A stretch of DNA of 64,000 bases. Origin: Hanstruepera flava (GTDB taxonomy: Bacteria; Bacteroidota; Bacteroidia; Flavobacteriales; Flavobacteriaceae). A program made the translations under genes and the position numbers. This document shows positions 42,219 through 50,759 of the stretch, piece by piece. The stretch is from positions 1-64,000 of the forward strand of contig NZ_JALJCW010000004.1 of assembly GCF_023634025.1 (NCBI RefSeq), written 5' to 3'. The stretch's first letter is position 1; each line of letters starts with the position of its first letter. The notes under the pieces are model-generated. The model saw only the letters and a program-made list of their open reading frames with translations, had not been told where the DNA came from and did no database searches.

Positions 42219-43277
42219 CTATATTTTTAACAAAAATGCAATGGTATCCACATTATCAGCATAGTCCCAAAGCTGCGGATTTTGTGTTTGCCCAAAATCA
42301 ACAGATTGCGCTACAACGTCTTTTGATACCACACATTGTATCTTGTCAGATTCTGTTATCAGTCTGTCCTGTAACTGCTCTAAACTGTCATAATGCTCGT
42401 AAAAAACCGTAGCAATAGGTGAGGCGTAGCTTTCGTCTTCCTTTATCATTAAAAAGCCATTTTCCAGCATATCAAATTCGCTCATTAAATATACAGCCTT
42501 GTTGTAATCGTAGTTATTGGCGTATTTGGTTTGCTCAATTATAGGATGCCATTTATACATGCCTTGAAAAAAACCATCAAAATTATAATCTTTAGGCACA
42601 AATAGTTTCGATACGTTTCGGCAACCCAACCCGTAATATCTAAAAATATCTTCCGATAGGTTTTCAAAATCTTCATCCGTTTCATCGCCCGTTAAAACAG
42701 CAACCGAGTTTCGGTTCTTTCTAATTATAGATGGTTTCCCTCTAAAGTAATATTCAAAATAGCGTGCGGTGTTATCGCTACCCGTGGCAATAACCGCATC
42801 AAAGTCGTTTAGTTTGTCTTCGGTAAAGCTAATATTGCCTTTAAATTCAGGTTCCACATATTCCAGATACTTGCTTAAATAGGGTAGCAGATGCTTATCG
42901 TTAGACGACTGCTTAACCAAAACCTGATGGCCCGAAATCAACACTGCCAAAAAATCGTGAAACCCAACCAAGGGAATATTCCCAGCCATAATAATGGCCA
43001 CTTGTTTGGGTATAAGATTATTAAAGTTATACTTCGAAAACCAAGTTGTAAAGTTGCTTTTAGTCAGTGCATTAGACCAATTGTTAAAAGCATAAGCTAT
43101 ATTCTCAATAGTAAACCAGCCGTTGTGCTCTTCGGCGAGTTTTATTTGGTGTTTAAAGCCCTCAAAAAAGAGATCGTTATGTAGCACAGCTTCATTTTTG
43201 GTAAAATTAGGCGTACTAAATTGCTCTAGAAATTTACCCAATTCTACAAACGCATTAATTCTTTTTTCTAAATCCAT
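42219..43277 (-). CDS. LuxC-type acyl-CoA reductase
   Basis: A 352-aa protein of the LuxC/acyl-CoA reductase family. Blocks: VAIIMAGNIPLVGFHDFLAVLISGHQVLVKQSSND (NADPH-binding region), FDAVIATGSDNTARYFEYYF, RKNRNSVAVLTG and GLGCRNVSKLFVP with the catalytic Cys. It reduces fatty acyl-CoA to aldehyde. It stands upstream of serC and is divergent from the ferredoxin gene. No aldehyde-using partner is adjacent. Assignment to the family is clear; the physiological substrate is not. Confidence 0.88.
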   Translation of the reverse strand: MDLEKRINAFVELGKFLEQFSTPNFTKNEAVLHNDLFFEGFKHQIKLAEEHNGWFTIENIAYAFNNWSNALTKSNFTTWFSKYNFNNLIPKQVAIIMAGNIPLVGFHDFLAVLISGHQVLVKQSSNDKHLLPYLSKYLEYVEPEFKGNISFTEDKLNDFDAVIATGSDNTARYFEYYFRGKPSIIRKNRNSVAVLTGDETDEDFENLSEDIFRYYGLGCRNVSKLFVPKDYNFDGFFQGMYKWHPIIEQTKYANNYDYNKAVYLMSEFDMLENGFLMIKEDESYASPIATVFYEHYDSLEQLQDRLITESDKIQCVVSKDVVAQSVDFGQTQNPQLWDYADNVDTIAFLLKI

Positions 43278-43283
43278 AGTTCA

Positions 43284-43315
43284 TTTGGTTATGAATGGTT
43301 TTGGCTTTATTTTTG
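43284..43315 (+). promoter_or_regulatory. Bacteroidota-type promoter for the ferredoxin gene
   Basis: TTTG (43284-43287), 20 nt, TATTTTTG (43308-43315), a close match to TTTG-N19-21-TAnnTTTG. It leaves a leader of ~160 nt before the ferredoxin ATG and overlaps the start region of the divergent acyl-CoA reductase gene. Confidence 0.6.
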
Positions 43316-43482
43316 CACTCGCAAAAGTACATGATTTTTTTAAGTTGTAAATTTCATGAGTAAACTAAAATAAAATCATGTACTAACGAAGTGATTCCTT
43401 CAACAAAAAGTATTTTTATAATTTTTAAATAAAAATATTTTTCTCTTGAAGAAAAGTACGCAAACTTAAACGAAAAATTACT

Positions 43483-43836
43483 ATGGCAATTATAATAACA
43501 GACGAGTGTATTAACTGTGGCGCATGTGAGCCAGAATGCCCAAACACGGCTATTTATGAAGGAGCGGATGATTGGCGTTATAACGATGGTACCAGTCTGT
43601 CTGGCGATATTGTGCTGCCTGACGGAAAAGCTGTAAATGCCGACGAAGCCCAAGAGCCTATTAGTGACGAGATTTACTACATTGTCCCAGATAAGTGCAC
43701 GGAGTGTAAAGGTTTCCACGAGGAGCCACAATGTGCGGCCGTATGCCCTGTGGACTGCTGTATACCAGACGACGACCATGTAGAAAGCGAAGAAACCTTA
43801 TTAGGTAAACAACGTTTTATGCATCCTGATTCTTAA
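43483..43836 (+). CDS. 2[4Fe-4S] ferredoxin
   Basis: A 117-aa protein with two [4Fe-4S] sets: [12 protein letters not shown] and [22 protein letters not shown]. The second set has the long insertion typical of the Allochromatium-type (Alvin) ferredoxins, and the sequence ends in a C-terminal helix. It is a soluble low-potential electron carrier. A minus-strand frame at 43354-43779 is its antisense shadow. The gene ends before a clear terminator. Confidence 0.95.
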   Translation: MAIIITDECINCGACEPECPNTAIYEGADDWRYNDGTSLSGDIVLPDGKAVNADEAQEPISDEIYYIVPDKCTECKGFHEEPQCAAVCPVDCCIPDDDHVESEETLLGKQRFMHPDS

Positions 43837-43866
43837 TGAACAAGTAATAATGAATAATTAACAATG

Positions 43867-43893
43867 ACCCAAGCAAATAGCTTGGGTTTTTTT
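43867..43893 (+). terminator. Rho-independent terminator
   Basis: ACCCAAGC, loop AAATA, GCTTGGGT followed by T6. It lies 30 bp downstream of the ferredoxin stop codon. Confidence 0.9.
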
Positions 43894-43984
43894 GTTTACA
43901 GGCTCTAATAAAATCTTTTTCCTAAATTAGACAACAAACTCATTATAAACAAATCCACATCATCAACAGATAATCAACCAACCC

Positions 43985-44710
43985 ATGATTAAATTCTTCC
44001 GTAAAATCCGTCAAAACTTACTTATGGAAAACAAAACCAGTAAATATTTTAAATATGCCATTGGCGAAATTTTTCTTGTTGTTATAGGGATTTTGATAGC
44101 CTTACAAGTTAGTAACTGGAACAAACAGAGAATAGATACCCATTCTGAACAAGAGGTTTTAATTGATTTAAATACGGAGATAAAATCTAACATTAAGGAA
44201 TTGGAAATTATAATAGAGGAGCATAAAAAATCTTTGGATGCAGGAAATGAGATTATGTCTATGATAATGGATTCCAGCAAACTAAAAAGTATATCAAACG
44301 ATAGTTTAAATTCCATTTTAATAATCATGAACTATAATTATACCTATGACCCGAAATTAGGTATTTTGAATTCTGTAATAAATTCAGGAAGAATCAATCT
44401 CATTCAGAATAAGGAAATAAGATATAAGTTGTCATCAATCAATGAATCCATCATTGATGCTAATGAATCTACACAGGTAATAGAAAAAATTAGAGCTGAA
44501 TATTATTGGCCAATGATAGCTTCAAAAAGAGCCATTATTTATAACAAAAAAATCTCTTCAGATACTAAAGAATCATTTCAAAATCCTGAATTTATTTGGT
44601 GGGTAAACTTCATTACAGCTGTAAGGCAAGAAGGTTTAGATGAAGAGAATGAATTGTTGAAATTTCTTAACAACATTAATGATCTAATAGAATCGGAAAT
44701 AAAAAACTAA
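43985..44710 (+). CDS. DUF6090 family protein, copy 1
   Basis: A 241-aa protein. The N-terminal ~50 residues (MIKFFRKIRQNLLMENKTSKYFKYAIGEIFLVVIGILIALQVSNWN) are the DUF6090 signature: a basic amphipathic start, then one TM helix at about 28-46. The rest is a coiled, charged helical domain of unknown role, facing the periplasm by the positive-inside rule. It is the first of three paralogues in a row, 7 bp before copy 2. Its C-terminal part differs strongly from the other two. Function unknown. Confidence 0.88.
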   Translation: MIKFFRKIRQNLLMENKTSKYFKYAIGEIFLVVIGILIALQVSNWNKQRIDTHSEQEVLIDLNTEIKSNIKELEIIIEEHKKSLDAGNEIMSMIMDSSKLKSISNDSLNSILIIMNYNYTYDPKLGILNSVINSGRINLIQNKEIRYKLSSINESIIDANESTQVIEKIRAEYYWPMIASKRAIIYNKKISSDTKESFQNPEFIWWVNFITAVRQEGLDEENELLKFLNNINDLIESEIKN

Positions 44711-44717
44711 CCACACC

Positions 44718-45812
44718 ATGATAAAATTCTTTAGGCGAATACGCCAAAATTTGATTTCAGAAAACAAAACAGGCAAATACCTAAAATATGCCATTGGCGA
44801 AATTATACTTGTAGTTATCGGTATTCTAATTGCCTTACAAATTAACAACTGGAATGAAAAACGTAAAGAGTCCAGACTTGGTTACCAGTATTTAACTGAA
44901 ATGCGCTATGAATTACAAGCCGATGTCTCAATGATTAATGGTTATATATCCCGATTGGAAAAAAATATAGAAAATAACGAAGCAGCTTTAAAAACTAAAG
45001 ACATTAACTCCTTATCATTAGACAGCCTTACTATGCTTATATCACCTCAAAATTTAGATTTTAAGGTAAGCGAATTGACATATAATAAAATGAATAATTT
45101 GGGTATTACTAAATTGTCTAACAACCACCAGCTGAATACAATGATTACCAATTACTATAACAAACGAGTAGTTGGCCAAAAATTATCACTGGCTTATTTG
45201 TTTGAATCTTTTAAAAAGTATAATGACTATTTTACATACCAACAGGACTATTTTGACGTATATTCTTTTGATAAATATCCATCACTTATAAATGAAACCC
45301 AAGAAGAACATGATAGCTTAAACAGGTTAGGACTTATAAAATTTATTACTTCAATTAGAGGAAGAAACCTTATAATAGAAGATTTAGGAAATAAAAAGTA
45401 CGCATTAAGTGGTTTACAAGGCTTTCAAGCCGCTACAGTTGGCTTATTAAGTTCTGTTTACAATGAGCTAAAACAGCAAAATTCTACTATTGACCCATTA
45501 CCAGAATTACCAGAAGGGTATAACTTTAAAGTTATAGAGTTACCCGAGGATGTCCTAAAACAATACCTTGGAAGGTACGAGTTAACTCAAGATGCTTATA
45601 TTTTGATAGAATTTGAAAACAAAAAACTCTTATTAACTTATCATAATGAAGATGGTGATAACTTTCGCAAACTTGATATCTCACCTTTTGAAGAAGACAA
45701 ATTTTTCATTCATGAGTTTTTGCAGCAAGTATATTTCAAGAGAGACAATGGCGAAGTAAAAAGTGCTGCCTTTAATCAAAACGGAGAAAGGGAGTATAAA
45801 AAAATCAACTAA
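44718..45812 (+). CDS. DUF6090 family protein with extra C-terminal domain, copy 2
   Basis: A 364-aa protein with the same N-terminal module (MIKFFRRIRQNLISENKTGKYLKYAIGEIILVVIGILIALQINNWN). The helical middle is unrelated by eye to copy 1. It continues beyond the usual end with about 100 residues, IELPEDVLKQYLGRYELTQDAYILIEFENKKLLLTYHNEDG, which resemble the DUF3471-type domain found behind beta-lactamase-like proteins. That suggests a fusion of a ligand-binding or lipocalin-like module. It lies 7 bp after copy 1 and 26 bp before copy 3. Confidence 0.85.
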   Translation: MIKFFRRIRQNLISENKTGKYLKYAIGEIILVVIGILIALQINNWNEKRKESRLGYQYLTEMRYELQADVSMINGYISRLEKNIENNEAALKTKDINSLSLDSLTMLISPQNLDFKVSELTYNKMNNLGITKLSNNHQLNTMITNYYNKRVVGQKLSLAYLFESFKKYNDYFTYQQDYFDVYSFDKYPSLINETQEEHDSLNRLGLIKFITSIRGRNLIIEDLGNKKYALSGLQGFQAATVGLLSSVYNELKQQNSTIDPLPELPEGYNFKVIELPEDVLKQYLGRYELTQDAYILIEFENKKLLLTYHNEDGDNFRKLDISPFEEDKFFIHEFLQQVYFKRDNGEVKSAAFNQNGEREYKKIN

Positions 45813-45838
45813 AGCTCGACCTGACAAACACTGTTAAT

Positions 45839-46558
45839 ATGATAAAATTCTTCCGTAAAATTCGCCAACAGTTACTATCAGAAGGCAAAACAGGCAAGTA
45901 TCTAAAATACGCCATCGGCGAAATTATACTTGTAGTTATAGGGATTTTAATTGCGCTACAAATTAATAATTGGAATGATGTACGAAAAGACCGTCAGCGA
46001 GAGCGTATCATTTTAAAGCAATTGCATAGCGGCTTTTTAGAAAACAAACGCCTTTTTGATTATGGAATAGACCTTTATAAAAATAAGCTTGAAGGATGCG
46101 ATAAAGCCATAAGCTTTTTTAACCTCCCTGAAAATGAACAGGCCGATTCTTTATCAAAGAGAGAAAATCTTCAAAAAATATTTGAGAGCTATTCCTATAA
46201 TCCATCAAGTGGGTTAATAGAATCATTATTAAACTCCTCCTCAATTGAAGTCATTCAAAGTGACTCATTAAAACAGCTCTTGGTCTCCTGGAAAGATGTG
46301 TTATCGGATTACCGAGAAGAAGAAGAGCAACTAAATAAAGATATAAGTGATCTAGGGACTTTTATTAATAAGAACCTAGATTTTTTAGCAATAAACAACC
46401 CAGAAAACGAATTAAATATTGCTACATTTAACTCCGTTGAATTTCAGAACTATGTAATAAAAATTAGATTTTCCACAAATCAACTTTTAAATGCCGTTGA
46501 TGAAGAAGAAATTTATAATCATCTCGAAGAAATTATTAGATTGTCCGATGTAAAATAA
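45839..46558 (+). CDS. DUF6090 family protein, copy 3
   Basis: A 239-aa protein, same N-terminal module (MIKFFRKIRQQLLSEGKTGKYLKYAIGEIILVVIGILIALQINNWN), then a different coiled-coil-rich domain. The DNA encoding the first ~45 codons is strikingly similar among the three copies, while the rest is not alignable by eye. The three genes are closely spaced and likely one transcript. Function unknown. Confidence 0.87.
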   Translation: MIKFFRKIRQQLLSEGKTGKYLKYAIGEIILVVIGILIALQINNWNDVRKDRQRERIILKQLHSGFLENKRLFDYGIDLYKNKLEGCDKAISFFNLPENEQADSLSKRENLQKIFESYSYNPSSGLIESLLNSSSIEVIQSDSLKQLLVSWKDVLSDYREEEEQLNKDISDLGTFINKNLDFLAINNPENELNIATFNSVEFQNYVIKIRFSTNQLLNAVDEEEIYNHLEEIIRLSDVK

Positions 46559-46708
46559 CAATGCTTTTTTCCTTAAAATTAAATAGTAAAAACCCAATAG
46601 CAATAACCAAATCACCTGTCTCGCTCAATCCCCACAGACATCGTCGGGTTCGTTAGTGTCTGGAAATGGGAATTTAAAAACCTTGTGCTAAAAAAAGACG
46701 AAAACTAT

Positions 46709-47197
46709 TTAGTTCTCGTCTTCAGGTTTAATGAATTCCGATTGATATTTTTCCAAAAACCGCATTTGTCTTTCAAGCAGTTGCTGTCTCATTTTATCAA
46801 TATCCATAAAATCTTTTCCAAAACGACTTCCAAAAAAATCGTCATTAAAAAAACGACTACTAAATAGCGAATCTTGAGAAAAAATAGTATCAAACCCGTC
46901 GTTTTCAAAATCTGAAAAGCCTGAAAAGAAGCGTGATTTATAAGATTGTATCAAACTGTCTCTAGCAATTGATGAAAAATTGTCAAAGTGGTCATAGGAA
47001 GACCAAGAATAAATACTGTCATAACGTATTAAATTGCCATTTTCATCATACTCCTTATCAACTTTCCAGCTTCCTTTGGGTTCTGTAGCAACAGCTTCTT
47101 CATCATTGTCCAACGTGTCTTTTTTGGCCTTATCCGCTTGGGCATTGCAACCAAAACTCAACAAGGCCATTGTAAATAATAAAATATACTTTTTCAT
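46709..47197 (-). CDS. Lipoprotein of unknown function, Hsp20 cluster
   Basis: A 162-aa protein. Signal MKKYILLFTMALLSFGC with Cys17. The middle has EYDENGNLIRYDSIYSWSSYD, and the end is rich in Phe, Asp and Arg (SRFFNDDFFGSRFGKDF), then MRFLEKYQSEFI. Composition looks like an intrinsically unfolded, sticky region; no family is recognised. Last gene of a minus-strand group behind a DUF2158-like gene and Hsp20, so perhaps stress-related, by position only. Confidence 0.72.
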   Translation of the reverse strand: MKKYILLFTMALLSFGCNAQADKAKKDTLDNDEEAVATEPKGSWKVDKEYDENGNLIRYDSIYSWSSYDHFDNFSSIARDSLIQSYKSRFFSGFSDFENDGFDTIFSQDSLFSSRFFNDDFFGSRFGKDFMDIDKMRQQLLERQMRFLEKYQSEFIKPEDEN

Positions 47198-47213
47198 CGC
47201 TCTAAATTTTTAA

Positions 47214-47444
47214 TTAAGCTTTGTATATACCACCTGTTTCAATCAATTTAATTAATCTATTTTGGTGAAGTAGTACTGAATTTCTTTCTCCGTTCTTATA
47301 CCAAATACATTCCAAATAATTATCACTATTTACCAAACCAGTAATTGAATCTTTCTTTGGAACGTACTTTAAAACTTCCATTTTAGGAGCAAAACTTTTT
47401 CCTTTAAGTTTTACCCAATCTCCAGATTTAAACTTTCTTGCCAT
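47214..47444 (-). CDS. Small YodC/DUF2158-like protein
   Basis: A 76-aa protein. FKSGDWVKLKGKSFAPKMEV and YLECIWYKNGERNSVLLHQNRLIKL fit the small KOW/SH3-like YodC (DUF2158) fold: 'GDvVqLkSGgP.MtV...vxCxW...' with the W and Cys conserved. No signal. A soluble protein of unknown function. It lies between the Hsp20 gene and the lipoprotein gene, 16 bp from the latter. Confidence 0.7.
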   Translation of the reverse strand: MARKFKSGDWVKLKGKSFAPKMEVLKYVPKKDSITGLVNSDNYLECIWYKNGERNSVLLHQNRLIKLIETGGIYKA

Positions 47445-47539
47445 GACTCAATTGAATTAAAAATTAAACAGTATAGTAGAGAAGAGGCTGAAAAACCAGC
47501 CTCATTCCCAACAGCTTTCAATAAAATTCAACAATACAG

Positions 47540-48016
47540 TTAAGAAATCTCTATGGTTTTTGGAGGTTTACGTCTAGCCTCCTCTTTTTTAGGCAATAGA
47601 ATGCTTAAAATCCCATCGTTGTAATGAGCATCAATCTTTTCTTCATCTACACTTTCGGGCAAATTAAAGGTTCTTTTAAATGAAGAATAACCAAACTCCC
47701 TACGCGTATAGTTCGCTGTTTCATGCTCATTTTCTTCTTTTACTTCAGAAGAAATAGACAGCACTTGATTGTCCAAGTCAATATGAAAATCAGATTTTTT
47801 CAATCCTGGCACAGCCATGTGCACCATAAATGCATCTGCCGTCTCTTTAATGTTTACTTTGGGTAAAGTAATACCGTTGTTAAAATTTGAAGTAAAAACA
47901 AACGGTAGGTCTCTGTTAAAAATGTCATCTAACCAGTTAGACCAATTTGGGAAGTTTAAGTTTGAATTAGTGTTTGTTAAACTTCCGTTTTTAGGAACAT
48001 TAATTAAATTGCTCAT
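47540..48016 (-). CDS. Hsp20 small heat-shock protein
   Basis: A 158-aa protein. The alpha-crystallin domain is at about 50-145: VNIKETADAFMVHMAVPGLKKSDFHIDLDNQVLSISSEV and FGYSSFKRTFNLPESVDEEKIDAHYNDGILSILLPKKE, ending in a short tail (KTIEIS) with the I-x-I motif. ATP-independent holdase that binds unfolding proteins. A short leader precedes it; no CIRCE dyad is visible upstream. Probable first gene of a stress group with the next two minus-strand genes. A GAGGCTG/CAGCCTC hairpin (47484-47503) separates it from the next. Confidence 0.93.
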   Translation of the reverse strand: MSNLINVPKNGSLTNTNSNLNFPNWSNWLDDIFNRDLPFVFTSNFNNGITLPKVNIKETADAFMVHMAVPGLKKSDFHIDLDNQVLSISSEVKEENEHETANYTRREFGYSSFKRTFNLPESVDEEKIDAHYNDGILSILLPKKEEARRKPPKTIEIS

Positions 48017-48417
48017 AATTTAAAAGTTTTAATTAAACATTATTTCAAATTGAAATCTTTAAGACTTCAGTTATCATATTACAAAAAAAATGCCATTCAT
48101 AAACAAGCATATATTTCCTTTAAATTCAGCATATTGTTCAATGAAATTTTGTCATATTTATGAAAATTTGACATTTCTAAAATCCATTTTTTTCAAATGA
48201 ATTTTTAGGGTCATATAAAAATTCCACAACCTTGTCATCCTGAACTTGATTCAGGATCTATAAATCCTATAGCTTATATACTTTCTTAACCTTATTTCCC
48301 AATTAATCACCAAACCAGACTGGTTTCCAATATTTTAACTATTTTTAGAGGAATAAGCACCATGATGTTTATTCAATTGTTGGCAGTACTTATAAACAAC
48401 CATTAATACCACAAACA
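48017..48417. other. Intergenic region upstream of Hsp20 and SnoaL-like genes
   Basis: A 401-bp region without a gene. It holds the divergent promoters of both neighbours, an AT-rich stretch, and at about 48235-48258 a dyad of the TCATCCTGAACTTGATTCAGGAT type, a short dispersed palindrome I recall as common in Flavobacteria. No tRNA or long frame. Confidence 0.5.
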
Positions 48418-48909
48418 ATGAAAAATGTATTATTTCTTTTACTAACAGTATTCCTCATTTCTTGCAACCAGAAAAACAATCAACCAGAGGCCAAACCTAT
48501 AGATGAGAATAAAATAGACATTCAGGCAGAATTAGCCTCAATTGAGGAAACTCGTGCAGGATTTCAATTGGCAATAAAAGAAAAACGCTACGCCGATCTA
48601 AAACAATATGGCACCCAAGACATTATCTCACTAACACCCATTTGCGGAACTTGGGAAGAATACAAGCGTTTACGCAATGAACCTATTGGTTCCTTTAGTT
48701 ACGACAGCTTGGTAATGAAACCCCAAGAAACCATAATAGTAAGTGACAGTGTCGCTTATGACTTTGGAACAAGCTCTGTATATTATACCAACGAACAAGG
48801 AGAGCCCGTAGAAATTGAAGATACATTCTTGGCTATACTTAAAAAGGACAAAAATGATGGGAAATGGAAATTGCATAGGGAAGTAGCCACAACAAATATG
48901 TTGAAATAA
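48418..48909 (+). CDS. SnoaL/DUF4440-like lipoprotein
   Basis: A 163-aa protein. Signal MKNVLFLLLTVFLISC (lipobox LISC, Cys16). A helical part (IQAELASIEETRAGFQLAIKEKRYADLKQYGTQDI) precedes a sheet ending FLAILKKDKNDGKWKLHREVAT, the pattern of NTF2/SnoaL (DUF4440) domains. It would be anchored outside the cytoplasm and may bind or convert a small ligand. Divergent from Hsp20. The gene is followed by the stem-loop-rich spacer. Confidence 0.8.
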   Translation: MKNVLFLLLTVFLISCNQKNNQPEAKPIDENKIDIQAELASIEETRAGFQLAIKEKRYADLKQYGTQDIISLTPICGTWEEYKRLRNEPIGSFSYDSLVMKPQETIIVSDSVAYDFGTSSVYYTNEQGEPVEIEDTFLAILKKDKNDGKWKLHREVATTNMLK

Positions 48910-49076
48910 AAACTTGTTGCAAACTACCAACAAACCCCCATTCACCCACCAAAAACGCACTTAATCGTAAAAAAATAACACTTTATCGATAAAAAGTCTT
49001 GCATATATCAAAAACCTTTTCTATATTCGGTTCGTTTTAAGGCAGTTATAAGCCAAAAAACGCGTCAGTTCGAGTG

Positions 49077-49326
49077 TTCCGACCCAAGTGTCGGAATGTA
49101 TCGAGAACCGAGTGTTCCACCTAATAGCAATGGAATACATCGAGAACCAATAATAAACCCGTTCCGTTTAATAGCACCGGAACAATTAAAATCCCGACCG
49201 ATAGCGTCGGGAAAAAATTCTCTCCCTATAAAATCCCGACCGATAGCGTCGGGGAGAACAATAGTTAATAGTAATCCAGACATAATAATGTCCTGACCAC
49301 TAGCGTCAGGGCCGTAAGCGTCTGGA
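49077..49326. repeat. Cluster of seven related stem-loops
   Basis: Units: TTCCGAC/GTCGGAA (49077-49096), TTCCA/TGGAA (49115-49135), GTTCCG/CGGAAC (49161-49183), CCCGAC/GTCGGG (49193-49211), a second identical CCCGAC/GTCGGG (49235-49253), and CCTGAC/GTCAGG (49292-49310) nested inside TCCAGAC/GTCTGGA (49275-49326). Five share a TAGC in the loop (ATAGC, CTAGC or AATAGC). The first two units also share a following ATCGAGAACC. The stems vary but keep pairing, so it is a family of compensated hairpins rather than one duplicated sequence. Confidence 0.8.
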
Positions 49327-49356
49327 CTAAAAAACTAATACCTAAAAACTAAACTT

Positions 49357-49391
49357 TTTGTTTCCACTAACGTTAACTATAATTATATTTG
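49357..49391 (+). promoter_or_regulatory. Bacteroidota-type promoter for ychF
   Basis: TTTG (49357-49360), 23 nt, TATATTTG (49384-49391). Spacing is slightly longer than the usual 19-21. The leader of ~130 nt would carry two TTCCCG/CGGGAA hairpins. Confidence 0.5.
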
Positions 49392-49525
49392 CACCCTGTT
49401 AAACGCATGATGTAGTCGTTTACTTGTCACCTTGAGCGGTAGTCGAAAGGTCTCTAAAAATTCCCGTTATTTATCGGGAAATGATGTTTAATTAAAAAAG
49501 ATTCCCGTTTTCACGGGAAATAGAT

Positions 49526-50620
49526 ATGAAAGCAGGTATTGTCGGGTTACCAAACGTGGGAAAGTCCACATTGTTCAATTGTTTAAGCAATGCCAAAGCG
49601 CAAAGTGCCAACTTTCCGTTTTGTACCATTGAGCCCAATATTGGTGTGGTAAACGTACCAGACCCCAGACTTCAAAAGCTGGAAGGACTGGTAAAACCAG
49701 AGCGTGTAATCCCTGCAACCGTAGAGATTGTTGATATTGCCGGTTTGGTAAAAGGTGCCAGTAAAGGCGAGGGGCTGGGCAACCAGTTCTTGGCAAACAT
49801 CCGCGAAACCGATGCCATTCTACACGTGTTGCGCTGCTTTGATAACGACAATATTGTGCATGTAGATGGTAGCGTAAACCCCATACGCGACAAGGAAACC
49901 ATTGATATGGAATTGCAGTTAAAGGATTTGGAAACTGTAGACAAGAAACTCGATAAAGTAAAACGTGCTGCCAAAACAGGCAATAAAGATGCCCAAAAGG
50001 AAGAAGCTGTGTTGTTACAGATAAAAGCTGGTTTAGAAGAAGGGAAGTCAGTAAGAGCATTGGAGTTTTCTGAAGATGATGATAGAGATTTTGTAAAACC
50101 AGCACAGTTCATTACTGATAAACCTGTTATGTACGTGTGTAACGTAGACGAAGGTTCGGCTGTATCTGGCAACAGCTATGTAGAAACCGTTCGCGAAGCC
50201 GTTAAGGACGAGCAAGCCGAAGTATTGGTGTTGGCCGTTGGTACCGAAGCCGATATTAATGAATTGGACGACTACGAAGAGCGCCAGATGTTTTTATCAG
50301 ATATAGGACTAGATGAACCCGGATCAGCCAAACTAATTCGTTCAGCTTACAAATTGCTCAACCAACAAACCTATTTTACAGCAGGCGTAAAAGAAGTCCG
50401 TGCCTGGACCGTAGATATTGGAGCTACTGCACCACAGGCAGCAGGTGTAATCCACACCGATTTTGAAAAAGGCTTTATTCGTGCAGAAGTAATTGCCTAT
50501 AATGATTATGTGCAATATGGTAGTGAGAGTAAAGTAAAAGAAGCTGGTAAAATGCGCGTAGAAGGAAAAAATTACATTGTAAAAGATGGCGATGTGATGC
50601 ATTTTCTCTTTAACGTGTAG
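49526..50620 (+). CDS. ychF: YchF/OLA1 GTPase family ATPase
   Basis: A 364-aa protein. P-loop [12 protein letters not shown] at the start, then switch-region motif [21 protein letters not shown], a coiled-coil insertion at about 130-195 and a C-terminal TGS domain ending [17 protein letters not shown]. The NxxE-type G4 motif of this subfamily, VCNVDE, favours ATP over GTP. Ribosome-associated regulator of oxidative stress in other bacteria. Starts right after two hairpins; followed by a terminator. Confidence 0.96.
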   Translation: MKAGIVGLPNVGKSTLFNCLSNAKAQSANFPFCTIEPNIGVVNVPDPRLQKLEGLVKPERVIPATVEIVDIAGLVKGASKGEGLGNQFLANIRETDAILHVLRCFDNDNIVHVDGSVNPIRDKETIDMELQLKDLETVDKKLDKVKRAAKTGNKDAQKEEAVLLQIKAGLEEGKSVRALEFSEDDDRDFVKPAQFITDKPVMYVCNVDEGSAVSGNSYVETVREAVKDEQAEVLVLAVGTEADINELDDYEERQMFLSDIGLDEPGSAKLIRSAYKLLNQQTYFTAGVKEVRAWTVDIGATAPQAAGVIHTDFEKGFIRAEVIAYNDYVQYGSESKVKEAGKMRVEGKNYIVKDGDVMHFLFNV

Positions 50621-50642
50621 TAATCAAAAAAATACGACACAA

Positions 50643-50677
50643 AAAGCCAATGTTCTCAACAATATTGGCTTTTTTTT
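50643..50677 (+). terminator. Rho-independent terminator
   Basis: AGCCAATGTT, loop CTCA, ACAATATTGGCT followed by T8, just after the ychF stop codon. Confidence 0.88.
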
Positions 50678-50759
50678 GTTAATTACTTTACGATTTTGCG
50701 GTTTCATTTTTTAAAGTGAAAATGTATATTAGCAAGGTCTCAAAAAATGCACCCACATA

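Larger units (their letters stand above)
48910..49525. other. 616-bp spacer with stem-loop cluster and ychF promoter
   Basis: No protein gene: frames here are shadows in repeat-rich DNA. Contents in order: ~160 bp of ordinary AT-rich DNA, the stem-loop cluster (49077-49326), a TTTG/TAnnTTTG promoter (49357-49391), a TTGAGCGGTAGTCGAAAGG element of a type common in Flavobacteria, and two TTCCCG/CGGGAA hairpins (49461-49480, 49502-49519) immediately before ychF. Confidence 0.6.

Noticed and set aside
43354-43779. Minus-strand 141-aa frame opposite the ferredoxin
   Set aside because: Ferredoxin cysteine motifs on the plus strand are decisive. The minus frame is its shadow.
49077-49326. CRISPR array or tRNA cluster
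   Set aside because: Hairpins are short with differing stems and no regular spacers; no cloverleaf can be drawn.
49575-50172. Two minus-strand frames inside ychF
   Set aside because: YchF family motifs cover this DNA on the plus strand; the minus frames are low-complexity shadows.
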